A stretch of 64,000 nt of DNA from Malania oleifera (Eukaryota; Streptophyta; Magnoliopsida; Santalales; Ximeniaceae): assembly GCF_029873635.1 (NCBI RefSeq), contig NC_080417.1:34026214-34090213 (forward strand), given 5' to 3'. Positions within the stretch are counted from its first letter, which is position 1. Each line of letters begins with the position of its first letter. Shown here piece by piece: positions 1 through 10,110 of the stretch. The notes under the pieces are model-generated. The model had not been told where the DNA came from and made no database searches. It saw only the letters and a program-made list of their open reading frames with translations. A program made the position numbers and the translations under genes.

Positions 1-215
1 TTTTTACACACAGTCGATCCCAAGCTCGAGTAAAGGAGGAGGGTTGCGTTAGGTAGCTGCTAGCCAACATAAAATTTGTCAAATCACTATGATATGAATC
101 CTTACCAAATCTATCAAAAGAAATGATCAATGATCGCATAAATTGGCAGAAAATGATTCATATCCCACTTAGTGGGACTTAAGGCTTGGTTTTGTTGTTG
201 TTGTTAGAAAGTTAC
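1..215 (+). mobile_element. 3' end of an RTE-type LINE (non-LTR retrotransposon), cut by the window edge
   Basis: The sequence ends in a run of TTG units (about 193-206) just after a conserved tail reading 'cccacttagtgggacttaaggc'-like sequence. Upstream, a frame reads SKEMINDRINWQKMIHI, resembling the C-terminal end of plant RTE reverse-transcriptase polyproteins, which finish with a D-R-x-x-W-x-x-x-I motif before a short 3' UTR and a (TTG)n tail. The left part lies outside the window. The family call rests on recognising this tail, not on a database search. Confidence 0.6.
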
Positions 216-816
216 TAACCACCATTAAACTATTTTATGATATTACTATTCATGTGAAAGAAATTACTCTCATTTTGTGTTTTGAAATTTGAAATTTAAA
301 AATTAGATTTAATTTGACATAATATAAATTACATCAAAATTTTATCTAAGTTCATATAAATCTAGGTTTAAAATTTAAAATATATATTCTTAAACATGAC
401 CTATTAAATAATTTCATGTGACATAAACATTAATCTAATAAATAATTTTACACTATATTTAAAAATTTAGAGATGAAGAGTGTAGAGGAGAAGGGAATGG
501 AACAAAGAATTTTATATAACTCTACTTAGGAGTTTTATTTGTTAGGAGAGAAGAGATTGGAGGGTTTCCATTCCATTCTATTCTTTTTAAAAAAAAAAAA
601 AAAAACCCAAAAAATAACACCCCGAATCCCACCAAAAAAAATAAAATATGGCGGGTATAAAAAAAAAATTATTAGGATAAATTGAAATCATTCAAAGATC
701 CAAATAAGAGGAGTTAATTGATGTACTCTTCTCTTTAGAAATAGAGCTACATACATAGTGCTTGTTGAGATTTTTAAATTATTTTTGTTGTGTAAAACTC
801 CAAAACATGCATAGTG

Positions 817-818
<2 letters not shown>
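216..818. other. AT-rich non-coding stretch
   Basis: No coding signal, RNA gene or mobile-element terminus is visible. It is AT-rich and contains a poly-A run near 589-605. Reading frames here are short and composition-driven. Confidence 0.5.

Positions 819-892
<74 letters not shown>
819..892. repeat. Compound microsatellite (AT)n(GT)n
   Basis: About 18 AT units are followed without a break by about 19 GT units. The apparent reading frames across it (His-Thr or Ile-Tyr runs) are translations of the microsatellite and not proteins. Confidence 0.95.
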
Positions 893-896
<4 letters not shown>

Positions 897-1138
897 GATC
901 AAACACATAATGCAGCAATCTAAATGGTGAATACAAAATAATTCCACAATCACAACAAGTAAATAAAGCAATAACAATAACAATGACACCAGAAATTATG
1001 TATGTATATATATATATATATATTTGTGTAAAAGATCAAACACACAATGCAACAATCTAAATGGTGAATAGAGAACAATTCCACAATCACAACAAGTAAA
1101 TAAAGCAATAACAATAACAATGACACCAGAAATTATGT
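890..1138. repeat. Tandem duplication of about 110-130 bp seeded by the microsatellite
   Basis: The block starting 'gtaaaagatcaaacacataa' at about 891-1000 is repeated almost unchanged at about 1027-1138. Both copies run through a shared CAATAACAATAACAATGACA segment and end 'gaaattatg'. Each copy is preceded by an (AT)n tract, which suggests slippage or unequal exchange between the microsatellites. Confidence 0.85.
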
Positions 1139-1480
1139 GGTTCAACAATGTCTACATCCATGGGAGCAAACGATAAGGATTCACTATCTTCTTGTCCAAA
1201 TTATAAGAACAATAAAAGAACCCTCTCAATACTACTCTCAACCACACTTGACTCACCATATACGACATATACTATGTATATATAAGTCTCCTCAAAGGTT
1301 TCCTTCTGAAACCCAACCATATTAGCGTCCAAATATTCAAAATTCAAAATCTATGCTAGGTGTCTTGAACCAAACTGTCGACGGGAAATCGTCAACGGTT
1401 TCAAGCAGAATAGAACATTGCCCCCAAACCGTCGATGGTTACAAGAAAACCGTCGATGGTTTGCCCTACTATACTGCTAC
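1139..1480 (-). repeat. Remnant of an antisense Copia LTR promoter region
   Basis: Read on the minus strand, GTCGAC/GTTGAC dyads at about 1376-1465 (AACCATCGACGGTTT-type) are followed by a TATA-like run (TTATATATACATAG, about 1272-1290). Next comes the 'catggatgtagacattgttg' type sequence that in plant Copia LTRs lies near the end of R/U5. This order and the neighbouring antisense Copia pol support an LTR remnant. Its ends are not defined. Confidence 0.45.
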
Positions 1481-1499
1481 ACCTTGATTTCCTTTAGAA

Positions 1500-3345
1500 T
1501 ATGAGCCATATTTCAAAATAATCTCCACATCGGTGAACATACGCCCCTTAGGAGAAACCGAAAACATGAACCTGCTGCTCTACCTTGAACCTGAGACGTT
1601 AGGTTGGGACTGACTCCCATCTAGCAACTGGAGACAAACACCAAGTTTAAGCAAAGCCGCTTGAACTTGTCGATAGCTACTTCAGCTTCTACCATCAGCC
1701 CCAATGCAATTGTAGATGCAACAATTTGAGACTTCGCCCTATGCTTTCAACAAGGCCTTTCCATAACAGTAAACACAAACACTGCTGTAAGCCTTCTATT
1801 ACCAAAGCACCCTGCATAGTCTTCAAAAAATCTCACAACTAACATCCATTCTATTGCCTGCTAAAACACCCCATTACACTATCATTAGGGACCTTTGACA
1901 TATCCTAGACATCACAGTACATCCTTGGGTACCGAGCGGTAGAAATTTCATATTGATTTTCCACAGAACCCCCCTAAGACTTCAAATGGAGTCTCCTTGT
2001 GGTTCCATTCACAAAGCCACCCTGAGATAACACTAATCTCCCCGCAGCTCTGTCTATGCGAATCAACAAACCAAGACCCTTCTTGGTCGTACCCAATACA
2101 TTCATGTCAAAACCTTTCAATAGAGTTCCCAACTAATTAGCCTCAATCAAAGCCTTCCCAACCAATAACATGTCATTCACACACAATAGATACATCACTC
2201 TATTGCATGTTATCACCCTCTTCCCTATTGTAAGCCTCACCAACTCCCACACTTGGTTCTTATGCAATGCCTCCATTTTCTCCACCATAGCAGTTATCCA
2301 CCTATTTTTCCTTTTTCCATACATTGCAACTTGAAAAATAATAGAAACCTTGCTGATAGTAGTAATGAATACATGAAATACTAGAATACCAAATTTATAC
2401 CTAAGTGGTGGTTTGATAGTGCACATAAGCCCAACATGATCCTGCTGATATCCCAAGTTGAAACTCCCTGCAATATAAACAATGTCATCTCTGTCCTGAG
2501 TCTATTGCTCCACCTGCATCACATGCCCATTTAAACTATGATACTGTTGACCTGAGATAAAGCTCCCCAAATTTTTGCCCTAAGTATCTAGCTCCACCTA
2601 AATTACATGTTTGCTGCTGCCATAATTTTTTGGCATTTGTTTATCTTCCTTTACCTGAGTATGCAGCCCCATGACTTTCTCACCAAAATTCATGTCATCG
2701 ATCACCCCTTTTTTTCCACAGGATCATCCAACTTGCACCTACCTTTCTTATACCATAGAAAAATGTACTATCCGGACATAACACCAAGCCTAGATCCTTC
2801 ATTACTATAATAGTGCACCAGTGGACATCCACTCACAACCGAGTAGTCTACCGCAAAACCTGCCAACAATTCACCTATAACTCTTCCATCTAGCAATACC
2901 TTTGGTGATTGGTCACACGATAGAAACACCATACTCACTGACTTCACCAAGAAGTATCCTGCAAGCCCTGCATATAACCTGCCCCACTCACAAAACTTCT
3001 TAAGTGAAATCAGCATACTCAATCCCAATGTCTAACCTAAGGATCTCTCTCCTGTTCTGGTACTCCACCTCAACCACAAGTTTCACCTAGTAAATACATC
3101 AACATTAAGCGTGTGCCATATAAGACAAACCAAGAATTTTCATGATACACCCACAAAAAACATATGTTTGCCTCGTGATGCTATCGTCATCGGTCCCCAA
3201 ACATCTGAATACATGTAGTCACCTATATGCTTTAACTACATATGCCACAAAACATCTGACTCAGATTCTATAACTGCAGCTCCACCTACTACTATAACAC
3301 CCTACAATGCATAGATATTTTCCACTACCTGTCGACTTTTTAAGT
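1500..3345 (-). pseudogene. Degenerate Copia pol (integrase to reverse transcriptase), minus strand
   Basis: Minus-strand translation gives recognisable pieces in pol order. At 3152-3229, YSDVWGPMTIASRGKHMFF matches the start of the Copia integrase core. Near 2890, SPKVLLDGRVI resembles the 'KVIxxRDVIF' end of integrase. At 2133-2456, KNRWITAMVEKMEALHKN followed by QVWELV matches the N-terminal part of Copia RT, and LLCVNDMLLVGK is a decayed form of the YVDDMLL active-site strand. Many stops and shifts separate the pieces, so this is an old relic. The segment 1500-2130 should be the RT end and RNase H but is only weakly recognisable. Confidence 0.6.
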
Positions 3346-3354
3346 CTGATCCCT

Positions 3355-4245
3355 CTTTTGATTATGACAAACCACAACATCTCACTTGTGTATTAAGTGT
3401 GAACAGGTTTATATGTCTGCAAGTACAAGTAACGGATGCAGAATGGAAGCCATAAAGAGTACCTAAACTAGCACACCAATTGGCGTATTCCATGGGATTG
3501 CAAAGGAGCAAAGCATGAAGATTTTATTTATTTTTAAGTTGTAATAGTAAATTAGGTTTCAACTGTGCATGCACATCATCTGATTTAAATTGAAACTCTA
3601 CCTGACCTTAGATTGACCTTATGAACCACAATCTTTCATGAAAAACCTTTTTATTAAAATTTAAACTTATACCAAAAGGTTTAAAATGGTTTTGAAGTTA
3701 AAAGAAGGCAAAAACTAATTTTTACAAAGGGGTCGGTCGATCGACCAGCCGACTCGACAGAAGAAATAAGCATTTTTCTCAATCCATAATTTTTTATCTT
3801 AAAGCGTGTTCAACATGAAAGTTGTGGAATTTTCTCTTAGGATTTTGTTGATATCAAGAACTTCCAATTTAAAGTCATATAGAAAAAGTTATGGCCAAAA
3901 CAGTGAAAGGTGTCTGTAGTAGAAAAGCTCCCTTCATGTTTCTTCTATCTCATTGATGGGGGTTTTTCTTAATCCATAACTTCTTATCTTAAAACGTGTT
4001 CAACATAAAAGTTGTGGGATGTTCTCTTAGATTTCTATTGATACCAAGAACGTCCAATTTTAAATTTTATAGAAAACATTGTGGCCAAAACACTGAAGGG
4101 TGTCTATACAAAAAATTTGAGGCCAACCAACCGGATCTTCACTCCAACCGACCGAACCTCATAGATTTCAAGTCTCAATCAACCGAGGCTTGGCCCCAGT
4201 TGACCAACCCTCTCAGGAAAGCATCCCAAAGGCTAAAAAATGGCT
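3355..4245 (+). repeat. SIRE-type Copia LTR fragment with an internal duplication
   Basis: It opens with 'ttttgattatgacaaaccac' followed by 'gtgtgaacaggtttatatgt', typical of the start of SIRE/Maximus LTRs. A block of about 150 bp (about 3777-3925) is repeated at about 3968-4110, both copies containing 'gtgttcaacat-aaagttgtgg'. GGTCGATCGACC-type dyads lie at 3730-3760, and decayed AACCGACC-like copies at 4120-4205. The end is cut by the Copia RNase H remnant at 4246. Confidence 0.5.
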
Positions 4246-4591
4246 AGATTATTGTTTTATCCACTACAGAAGCTGAGTATGTAGCTATGACAGAAGCTAG
4301 TAAAGAGATGTTTGGCTTCAAGGTTTGTTAACAGAGCTCAGAATTAAGCAAGAAAGAACTATTTTGCATAGCGACAATCAGAGTGTGATACATCTGCAAA
4401 AGAACTCTACATTTCATTCCAGAATCAAACACATTGGATTACATTATCATTTCGTTAGATCTCTGTTAGAGGATGGAGTTTTGACACTAGAAAAAATCCC
4501 AAGTAGCAGGAATTCGACAGATATGTTGACAAAGGTGGTGACTACAGAGAAGTTGAAGTTGTGCTCAACTTCAGTTAGTCATCATGCTTGA
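4246..4591 (+). pseudogene. Copia RNase H C-terminal remnant
   Basis: Plus-strand frames read LSTTEAEYVAMTEASKEMF and then, after a stop/shift near 4328, HSDNQSVIHLQKNSTFHS, RIKHIGLHYHFVR and STDMLTKVV. These are the conserved end of Copia RNase H (TEAEY; DNQSAI; HxRxKHIxxxYHFxR; ADxxTK). A stop follows at 4589-4591, then about 70 bp and a purine tract (atgggagat, 4651-4659) that abuts an LTR. The N-terminal part of pol is missing on the left. Confidence 0.8.
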
Positions 4592-4659
4592 AGGCAGATT
4601 TGAGCACATCATTATCTATATACTAGTTGAGATAGTACCTTCGTGTCCAAATGGGAGAT

Positions 4660-5115
4660 TGTTAAGCTGAAATGGAAATGGATTAAATGGAAACAGAAAA
4701 TTAAATGGCCTTGAAAAGGATAAGTTGTAAAGGAAAATGAGTCACGGAGGAGCCAGCTTTTATGCGCTGGAATGATAATGCCCGCGTGCTAAAATAACCC
4801 ATTAAATATCCCAATTACTCCCTTCCTTTCCTATCCATTCAATATAACTATATAATGAAACAATTGTATGTGAATGTGAATATAGTGAAGTAAGTGAATG
4901 AGGAGCGTGAGAGTGCTGAAAGTAAGAGAGAGAAAAGTGTGAGAAGAGTTGAGTTGAGTGTGTGTCTCCTTCTCTAGTTTTTCTCCCAGGTTATTGTATA
5001 TTTAGTGTGATCCGTGGACGTAGGTCATATTAGACCAAACCACATAAATCTGGTGTGCTTATTTTGTGTGCTTATTTTTCTTGTGTGTGTGATTATTGTT
5101 CCTAGATCCCTAACA
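4660..5115 (+). repeat. Copia LTR (456 bp)
   Basis: It starts TGTTAAGC and ends CCCTAACA, giving the inverted TGTTA/TAACA ends of a Copia LTR. A purine tract (PPT) lies immediately to its left and a tRNA-Met primer-binding site immediately to its right. It therefore serves as the 3' LTR for the RNase H remnant on its left and as the 5' LTR for the gag-pol on its right. No target duplication is expected at either side in that arrangement. Confidence 0.8.
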
Positions 5116-5117
5116 AG

Positions 5118-5130
5118 TGGTATCAAAGCA
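5118..5130 (+). other. Primer-binding site (initiator tRNA-Met type)
   Basis: TGGTATCAAAGCA begins two bases after the LTR end. It matches the usual plant Copia PBS, TGGTATCAGAGC, with one change, and fixes the plus-strand polarity of the following element. Confidence 0.85.
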
Positions 5131-5245
5131 AGGTTGGATCAAAGTCTCCAAATCAGAGCAAAATAGCCAAATCAAAGTAAAGTCGCTAGATCAAAGTAAA
5201 ATTTCCAGATTGGAGCAAAGTCGCCAGATTGGAGGTCCTAGGAGC
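5131..5245 (+). repeat. Short tandem repeats in the Copia leader
   Basis: Four or five decayed copies of a unit of about 20-25 bp (consensus around 'atcaaagtaaagtcgccag') follow the PBS. This is untranslated leader. No coding function is seen before the gag start near 5717. Confidence 0.6.
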
Positions 5246-5716
5246 TATATTGTGCTAATTATGTGTCTAAGGAAAATTCTGTCAAGGAAAGTGAGACTTA
5301 AGCGGTCCATTGTGACCCCCTACTTCCTTGGGAATTTAACTGATGTAATTTAACACAATCATCATTGGGCCCCACTGCCATGTCTTCAGTCAACTCACTC
5401 CAGCGTGACGTCATTGTGCTGAGTCAATGCCACTACCACGTCAGTATCTAGTTAACGGAGTCAATAACGACATTAGTTAACGTTGTCAGTAACGACATCA
5501 GAATATTTTTTTAAGTGGGAGTATATTCCGTTGAGTTTAACAAAAAGTTGACTGATTTTCACTAGAAGGTTTGACCAGGTTTTCAGAGTCATTTCAAGTC
5601 CATTTTTTGAACGACTTGGTGAGCTAATTCCATATCTAGATTGATGAATCGAGATGTTGACTGAAAATAGCTTAAAGATCGAGATGTTTAATGACACCAA
5701 CTTTGGTTTCTAGAAC

Positions 5717-6476
5717 ATGCAAATTGAGGACTACCTGTTTGGTAAGGATTTGAACTTACCATTGAAGGGAAAGCCAGATTCCATGAAGGAGGATGAGTGG
5801 GAGTTATTTGATCGAAAAGCTCTCGGAGCTATCAGGATGACACTGGCAAAGTCTGTTGCCTTTAATATCAAGCACATGACAACTACCAAGTCTCTTATGG
5901 ATGCGCTCTCGAACATGTATGATCAGCCATCAATCACCAATAAGGTACATTTAATGAAGAAGTTATTTACCATGAACATGTCTGCAGGTGAAAGTTTTAG
6001 TAGACATCTAAATAATTTCAACGAGCTGTTGGATCAACTCACCTCAGTTGAAATCAAGTTTGATAGTGAGATCCATGCCTTACTGATTCTTAGTTAGTTG
6101 CTTGAGAGTTGGAAAGGCATTGTTACAACGATCATTAGTTTCACAGGAAAATCAAAGTTGAATTTTAATGAAGTTGTCAGCATGATTTTGATGGAACAAA
6201 TTAGGATGTTAAACACTGCTTCCACTTCAAGTTCAACATTGAATGTGGAAAGCTGAGGGAGAGATTCATGGAAAGGAAGTGGGCATGGCCGATCAAACAA
6301 TCGCAGCAAATCTAGGTCTAGGCGATCCAAATCTAGAAATCCCAAAGGTTCCCAAGGCATAAAGAACATTGAGTGTTGGAACTGTGTAAAATTCAATCAT
6401 TTCAAAAACCAATGCAAAGGTCCAAGAAAGGAATATGAGGCGAAGATAGAAGCAAATGTTGCTTCAGAAGAGGGTG
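5717..6476 (+). pseudogene. Copia gag (broken) with zinc knuckle
   Basis: A reading frame from 5717 to 6097 (MQIEDYLFGKDL...) has the plant Copia gag fold signature (W/L-rich, 'LMDALSNMYDQPS', 'HLNNFNELLDQL'). A stop at 6095-6097 interrupts it; the same frame continues to a second stop near 6254. At about 6373-6414 it reads CWNCVKFNHFKNQC, a CX2CX4HX4C zinc knuckle with the usual glycine replaced. Packaging and binding of element RNA is the known family role. The stops make this copy non-functional. Confidence 0.8.
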
Positions 6477-6721
6477 ATATGTTGATATGCTCTTTGGAAA
6501 GCAAGAAGGAGTCTTGGTTCTTAGACTTTGGAGCCTCATTTCATGCTACTTGCAGTAAAGATTGCCTAAAGGAGTATATACCAGGTGTCTTCGGTAAGGT
6601 ATACCTTGGAAATGATCAACCTTGCAACATAACTGGCAACAGAATTGTGAAGATCAAGATGAATGGGTTAGTATGGAAGCTGAAGGATGTTAGATATATT
6701 CCAGACCTAAGAAAGACTTGA
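6477..6721 (+). pseudogene. Copia aspartic protease remnant
   Basis: WFLDFGASFHAT at about 6513-6548 corresponds to the active-site WxLDSGASxH of Copia protease. The catalytic Asp is kept but the Ser after it is Phe (DFG for DSG). The following strand (YLGNDQPCNITG, then LKDVRYIPDLRK) is conserved. A stop at 6720 interrupts the frame; the normal continuation (LISVSQL) is seen in a shifted frame just downstream. Confidence 0.8.
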
Positions 6722-7903
6722 TCTCAGTTAGTCAACTGGAAGATGAGGGATACATCACAACATTCATTGGTGATAAATGGAAGATTTCAAAGGGTGCACT
6801 GTCGATTGCATGAGGTAAGAAAAGTAGGACGCTTTATATGACTTCCAATGCATGTATGTTTATTTCAGTTGCTACAGAAAATGTCGATAGCAACATTTGG
6901 CATCAATGACTTAGTCACATTAGTGAGAAGGTACTCAGGGTGGTGCACTCAAAGGGAAAGTTGAGTGATCTACGGTCAGTAGAGATTGATATGTGCGAGT
7001 ATTGTATACTCGAGAAATAGAAGAGGGTTTGTTTCCACACATTCACCCGTACCCCAAAGAAGGAGAGACTTGAACTAGTCCACTCAGATGTATGGGGACC
7101 AACGACCGTCTCATCCCTAGGTGGAAGGAATTACTTTGTGACGTTTATTGACGATCATTCTTGGAAGGTATGGGTTTACTTCCTGAAATACAAATTTGAT
7201 GCCTTTGATACTTTTAAGATTTGGAAATCAATGATTGAAAATGAAAATGGTTTGAAAATCAAAAAGCTGAGAACCGATAACAGTGATGAGTATAATGACA
7301 TCTGGTTCAAGAAATTCTGCAATAAGTATGGTATTAGGATGGAAAGAACTGTGCCAAGTATGCCTCAGCACAACAGCATAACCAAATGGATGAACCAAAC
7401 ATTGACTGAAAGAGCCAGAAGCATGTGTATGTAGTCAGGTTTACCAAAGCAATTCTGGGCAAAAGCAGTCAATATAGCAACATTCTTGATTAACAGGAGT
7501 CCATTAGTACCATTGGACAACAATCTACCAAAAAAGGTATGGAGTGAAAAAAGAGGTGACCCTTTCATATTTGAAAATTTTTGGTTGTGTAGCATATGTG
7601 CATGTTAATGATCATGTCAGAAACAAACTTGATCCAAAGTCCCGAAAATACACCTTCATCGGTTACGGTGAAGATGAGTATGGGTATCGCATTTGGGATG
7701 ATGAAAACAAGAAGGTAGTCAAAAGAAGAGATGTGATCTTTAATGAAAAGGTGATGTACAAAGAAAAACACACAACAGAACCAACAGAACTCACCGAACC
7801 AGTTCAAAATGAAACAACCTATGTGGACTTGGATGAAGTCCTAGAAGGTGTCGGAACACAACAGCGAAACACCGAGAACCCTCAGGCAAAGGAGATACAA
7901 TAG
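6722..7903 (+). pseudogene. Copia integrase (broken)
   Basis: The GAG-pre-integrase zinc motif region (IWHQ*LSHIS at about 6896, a stop inside the His-containing motif) is followed by HSDVWGP (7081-7101), FIDDHS (7144-7161), RTDNSDEY (7273-7296) and, after a stop at 7432-7434, the C-terminal IFGCVAYVHV and RRDVIF region (7544-7903). The glutamate of the DDE triad, normally in NGVAERMN, is replaced (NSITKWMN, 7372-7395). With the stops and the lost Glu it cannot be active. Confidence 0.8.
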
Positions 7904-8022
7904 CAAAATTTTGGATTCCTCAAGCAAAGGAACCTGTGGAGCAGATTATCGCACCACCGCCTCCTACTTTAGCTCCGAAGCTTAGGAGATCTTTTCGGTA
8001 GCATTTACCAAATAAGAGGTAT

Positions 8023-8226
8023 ATGAATTATTTACTTCTTACAGATGGAGGAGAACCCAAATGCTATGATGAAGCATGTCAGGAGGGAGATTTAAGCAAG
8101 TGCGAGCTTGCAATGAAGGACGAGATGAAGTCCCTTAACTCCAACAAAATGTGGGAACTAGCTAAGTTGCCTAAAGATAAGAAGGCTTTTTACAACAAGT
8201 GGGTGTACATGATCAAAAGGGAGTAG
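8023..8226 (+). pseudogene. N-terminal piece of Copia reverse transcriptase, cut at the right
   Basis: The frame reads GGEPKCYDEACQE and then AMKDEMKSLNSNKMWELAKL and KKAFYNKWVYMIKRE. This is the beginning of Copia RT, where 'KWVYKxKR' normally continues for another 200 or more residues. It stops at 8224-8226 exactly where a TRIM-like tail starts, so the rest of RT and RNase H are missing. Confidence 0.85.
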
Positions 8227-8252
8227 TTGGAACTCACAAGTGAGGGGGAGAT
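8224..8252 (+). repeat. Stray copy of a TRIM internal 3' end (with PPT) left of the TRIM
   Basis: 'tagttggaactcacaagtga' plus 'gggggagat' (8224-8252) matches the end of the TRIM internal region at 8721-8749 with only three differences. It therefore belongs to a further TRIM unit whose left part is gone, not to the Copia gene that ends here. Confidence 0.7.
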
Positions 8253-8419
8253 TGTTGAGAATTCCACTTGTAAGCTTGTCCCACATTGGAAAATTTGAGT
8301 GGATGATGGGTGCTTATACACATGGTTAGGCCCAAGATTTAATAGGCTTAAGCTTTTGGGTTAAGTTGTTGTTCACCCATGTGTATCAAGCCCACCCATA
8401 GGCTCCTTCGGTCCTAACA
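8253..8419 (+). repeat. TRIM left LTR
   Basis: 167 bp with TG...CA ends. A purine tract lies on its left and PBS TGGTATCAAAGCC on its right, so it is an LTR shared between two internal regions. Confidence 0.85.
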
Positions 8420-8749
8420 AGTGGTATCAAAGCCGATAGTTCGTAACTTTGGGTGAGCGACATCGTAATAAGTCGAGATGTGAAGCTAATTCTTTTAACG
8501 TGCTAATAGTTGGAGGACCAAGTGTGTGGCCAAGGTCAATAAGGATCATCTAGGCTAGGGATGGATCCGAATAGGGTCAAGACGTGAGAAGTAGGATTGG
8601 TTCGAGGACACGTGGAATGCAATCTGACGCATGTAAGGCACCAGTGGTAAGGCCCACTTAAGCAACTGTTGGGGAATTGGGCTTGCTCCCATAAGGGAGA
8701 CAGTTTACATTCAAGGGGGGTAGTTGAAATCCACAAGTGAGGGGGAGAT

Positions 8750-8898
8750 TGATGAGAATTCCACTTGTAAGTTTGTCCCACATTGGAAAATTCAAGTGGA
8801 TAATGGGTGCTTATATACATGGTTGGGCCCAAGACCCACTAGTCTTAAGCTTTTAGGTTAAGTTGGTGTTCACCCATGTGTATCAAGCCTACCCATGG
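8750..8898 (+). repeat. TRIM right LTR, first part (rest at 12098-12115)
   Basis: It aligns with LTR1 from its first base to 'acccatgg'. The remaining 'agtcctctggtgctaaca' lies at 12098-12115, after the inserted solo LTR and its target-site copy. Confidence 0.85.
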
Positions 8899-9382
8899 TG
8901 TCACGCCCCGAACCCTGAAATGGGACCTAGGGGTGAAAATGTAACCTAACATGTCCCTGTATCATACAAATCTCCCACTGATACAGTACAAAGGATGAGG
9001 GTCCGACCCCGTGGGGTTCCCAGGCACCCTATACACATCCAAATACAATCATATACGCAACAAAAAAAAGGTCATTCTATAAATATACATATGCAGTACC
9101 ATACCAGAGCCTATACAAGGGCAGAAACAGGTTCTATCAAAACATACAAACGGGTGCCCAAATTAGGCCTGGCAAAATGGGTTATAACCCATCGGGTCAC
9201 CTAGACCCGCCCGTTTAAAATGGGTCCGGATTTGAGAAAGTTAACCCATTTAATAATTGGGCAGGTCACGGGTCAACCCGTTTATAAACGGGTTAAGTGG
9301 GTTTGGGTGGGTCACCCGACGGGTAACCCGTTAATTCGCTACTTCAGCCCCTTCTCAGTTCAGCCCCCTTTACTTCAAGCCT

Positions 9383-9600
9383 TCACGCCTCACTGATTTC
9401 TGAATCCCAGTTGATTTCATCAATGTAGATGTCTGGGTCCGGCACGGAAATTTGGTAGGGGCAAGGGAGACCATTGATCTGTGCCCAATATCTGGCTTTT
9501 GCATTTCGAAATGCCTCCTCTGCGTCGGAGTCTTTCCAATTTGCAATTTTTTTCAAAGTAGGGTATAAGTTTCTTGGATTCCAAAACCTTTTTCTAGGGA
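9383..9600 (-). pseudogene. Captured host exon (C-terminal part of a plant protein) inside the hAT element
   Basis: The minus strand has an open stretch of about 72 codons ending in TGA (complement of 9383-9385). It includes RKRFWNPRNLYPTLKKIANW, then KDSDAEEAFRNAKARYWAQI, and then PDPDIYIDEINWDSEI. Composition and codon use look like a real protein, unlike the surrounding repeats. A stop codon (complement of 9603-9605) lies just upstream and the sequence before it is T-rich with an acceptor-like TGCAG (about 9614), so this looks like a last exon. I recognise the style of a conserved plant protein of unknown function but cannot name it. Confidence 0.65.
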
Positions 9601-9844
9601 ATTAAACCCACCTGCAAGCAGAAATTCTTTTCCCATTGAGACACGTAGCGCTGCCAGTGCCACTTACTTAAGACAAAGAACAGAGTATTTGTAACATAAA
9701 TAAGAAGCAGAGTTTTAATGCAGAATCAGTGCAGAATATTTTTTTTTTCTTGGGAGAATGAAAAAGAAAGAAACCCAGAAGAAAAATGAAAGAAAAATAG
9801 AAGGAAGGTTCTGTTCCTGGAAGAAGTACACATGACGATTATGA

Positions 9845-9964
9845 TTAAATGATAATCTTGGACTTGCAGTAATGAGTTCTTCTGTCTGGCATTCGTGGGC
9901 AAGGATTTTTCTTTGGATCTTCTTGATCACGACTCTTGATTGTAAAGTTTCTGAAGTTTCCCAT
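9845..9964 (-). pseudogene. Captured host first exon (N-terminal part) inside the hAT element
   Basis: On the minus strand ATG (complement of 9962-9964, context ACATCATGG) opens a 39-codon frame beginning MGNFRNFTIKSRDQEDPKKN and closing with TAA (complement of 9845-9847). It lies 250 bp upstream of the C-terminal stretch at 9383-9600, with a T-rich, intron-like segment between them. Together they look like exon 1, intron and a later exon of one gene, with middle coding sequence lost or altered. The true exon end is not certain. Confidence 0.5.
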
Positions 9965-10110
9965 GATGTTTTTCCCCGGAAAGTTGATCCGAGAAATCAA
10001 GAATAGAGAGAGAACGGGTTTAGGAAAGTTTGGAAAGAAGAATTAGGATAGAAATCCTTATATGTGGAAAGTTGATTGGGGCGTAAGTCATCCAAGACCC
10101 CCATTCTCAA
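9965..10110 (-). promoter_or_regulatory. Apparent captured promoter and 5' leader
   Basis: Upstream of the captured ATG, the minus strand reads CACATATAAGG (about 10055-10066), a good plant TATA box, about 95 bp before the ATG. It is followed by a pyrimidine-rich leader (TTCTCTCTCTATTC, about 9995-10012). This suggests the acquisition included the transcription start region. Activity is unknown. Confidence 0.4.

Noticed and set aside
688..989. Two overlapping minus-strand frames with His-Thr and Ile-Tyr runs
   Set aside because: They are translations of the (AT)n(GT)n microsatellite.
8253..8899. TRIM as a Cassandra element with 5S rRNA-like LTR
   Set aside because: The LTR has none of the 5S internal promoter sequence expected for Cassandra.
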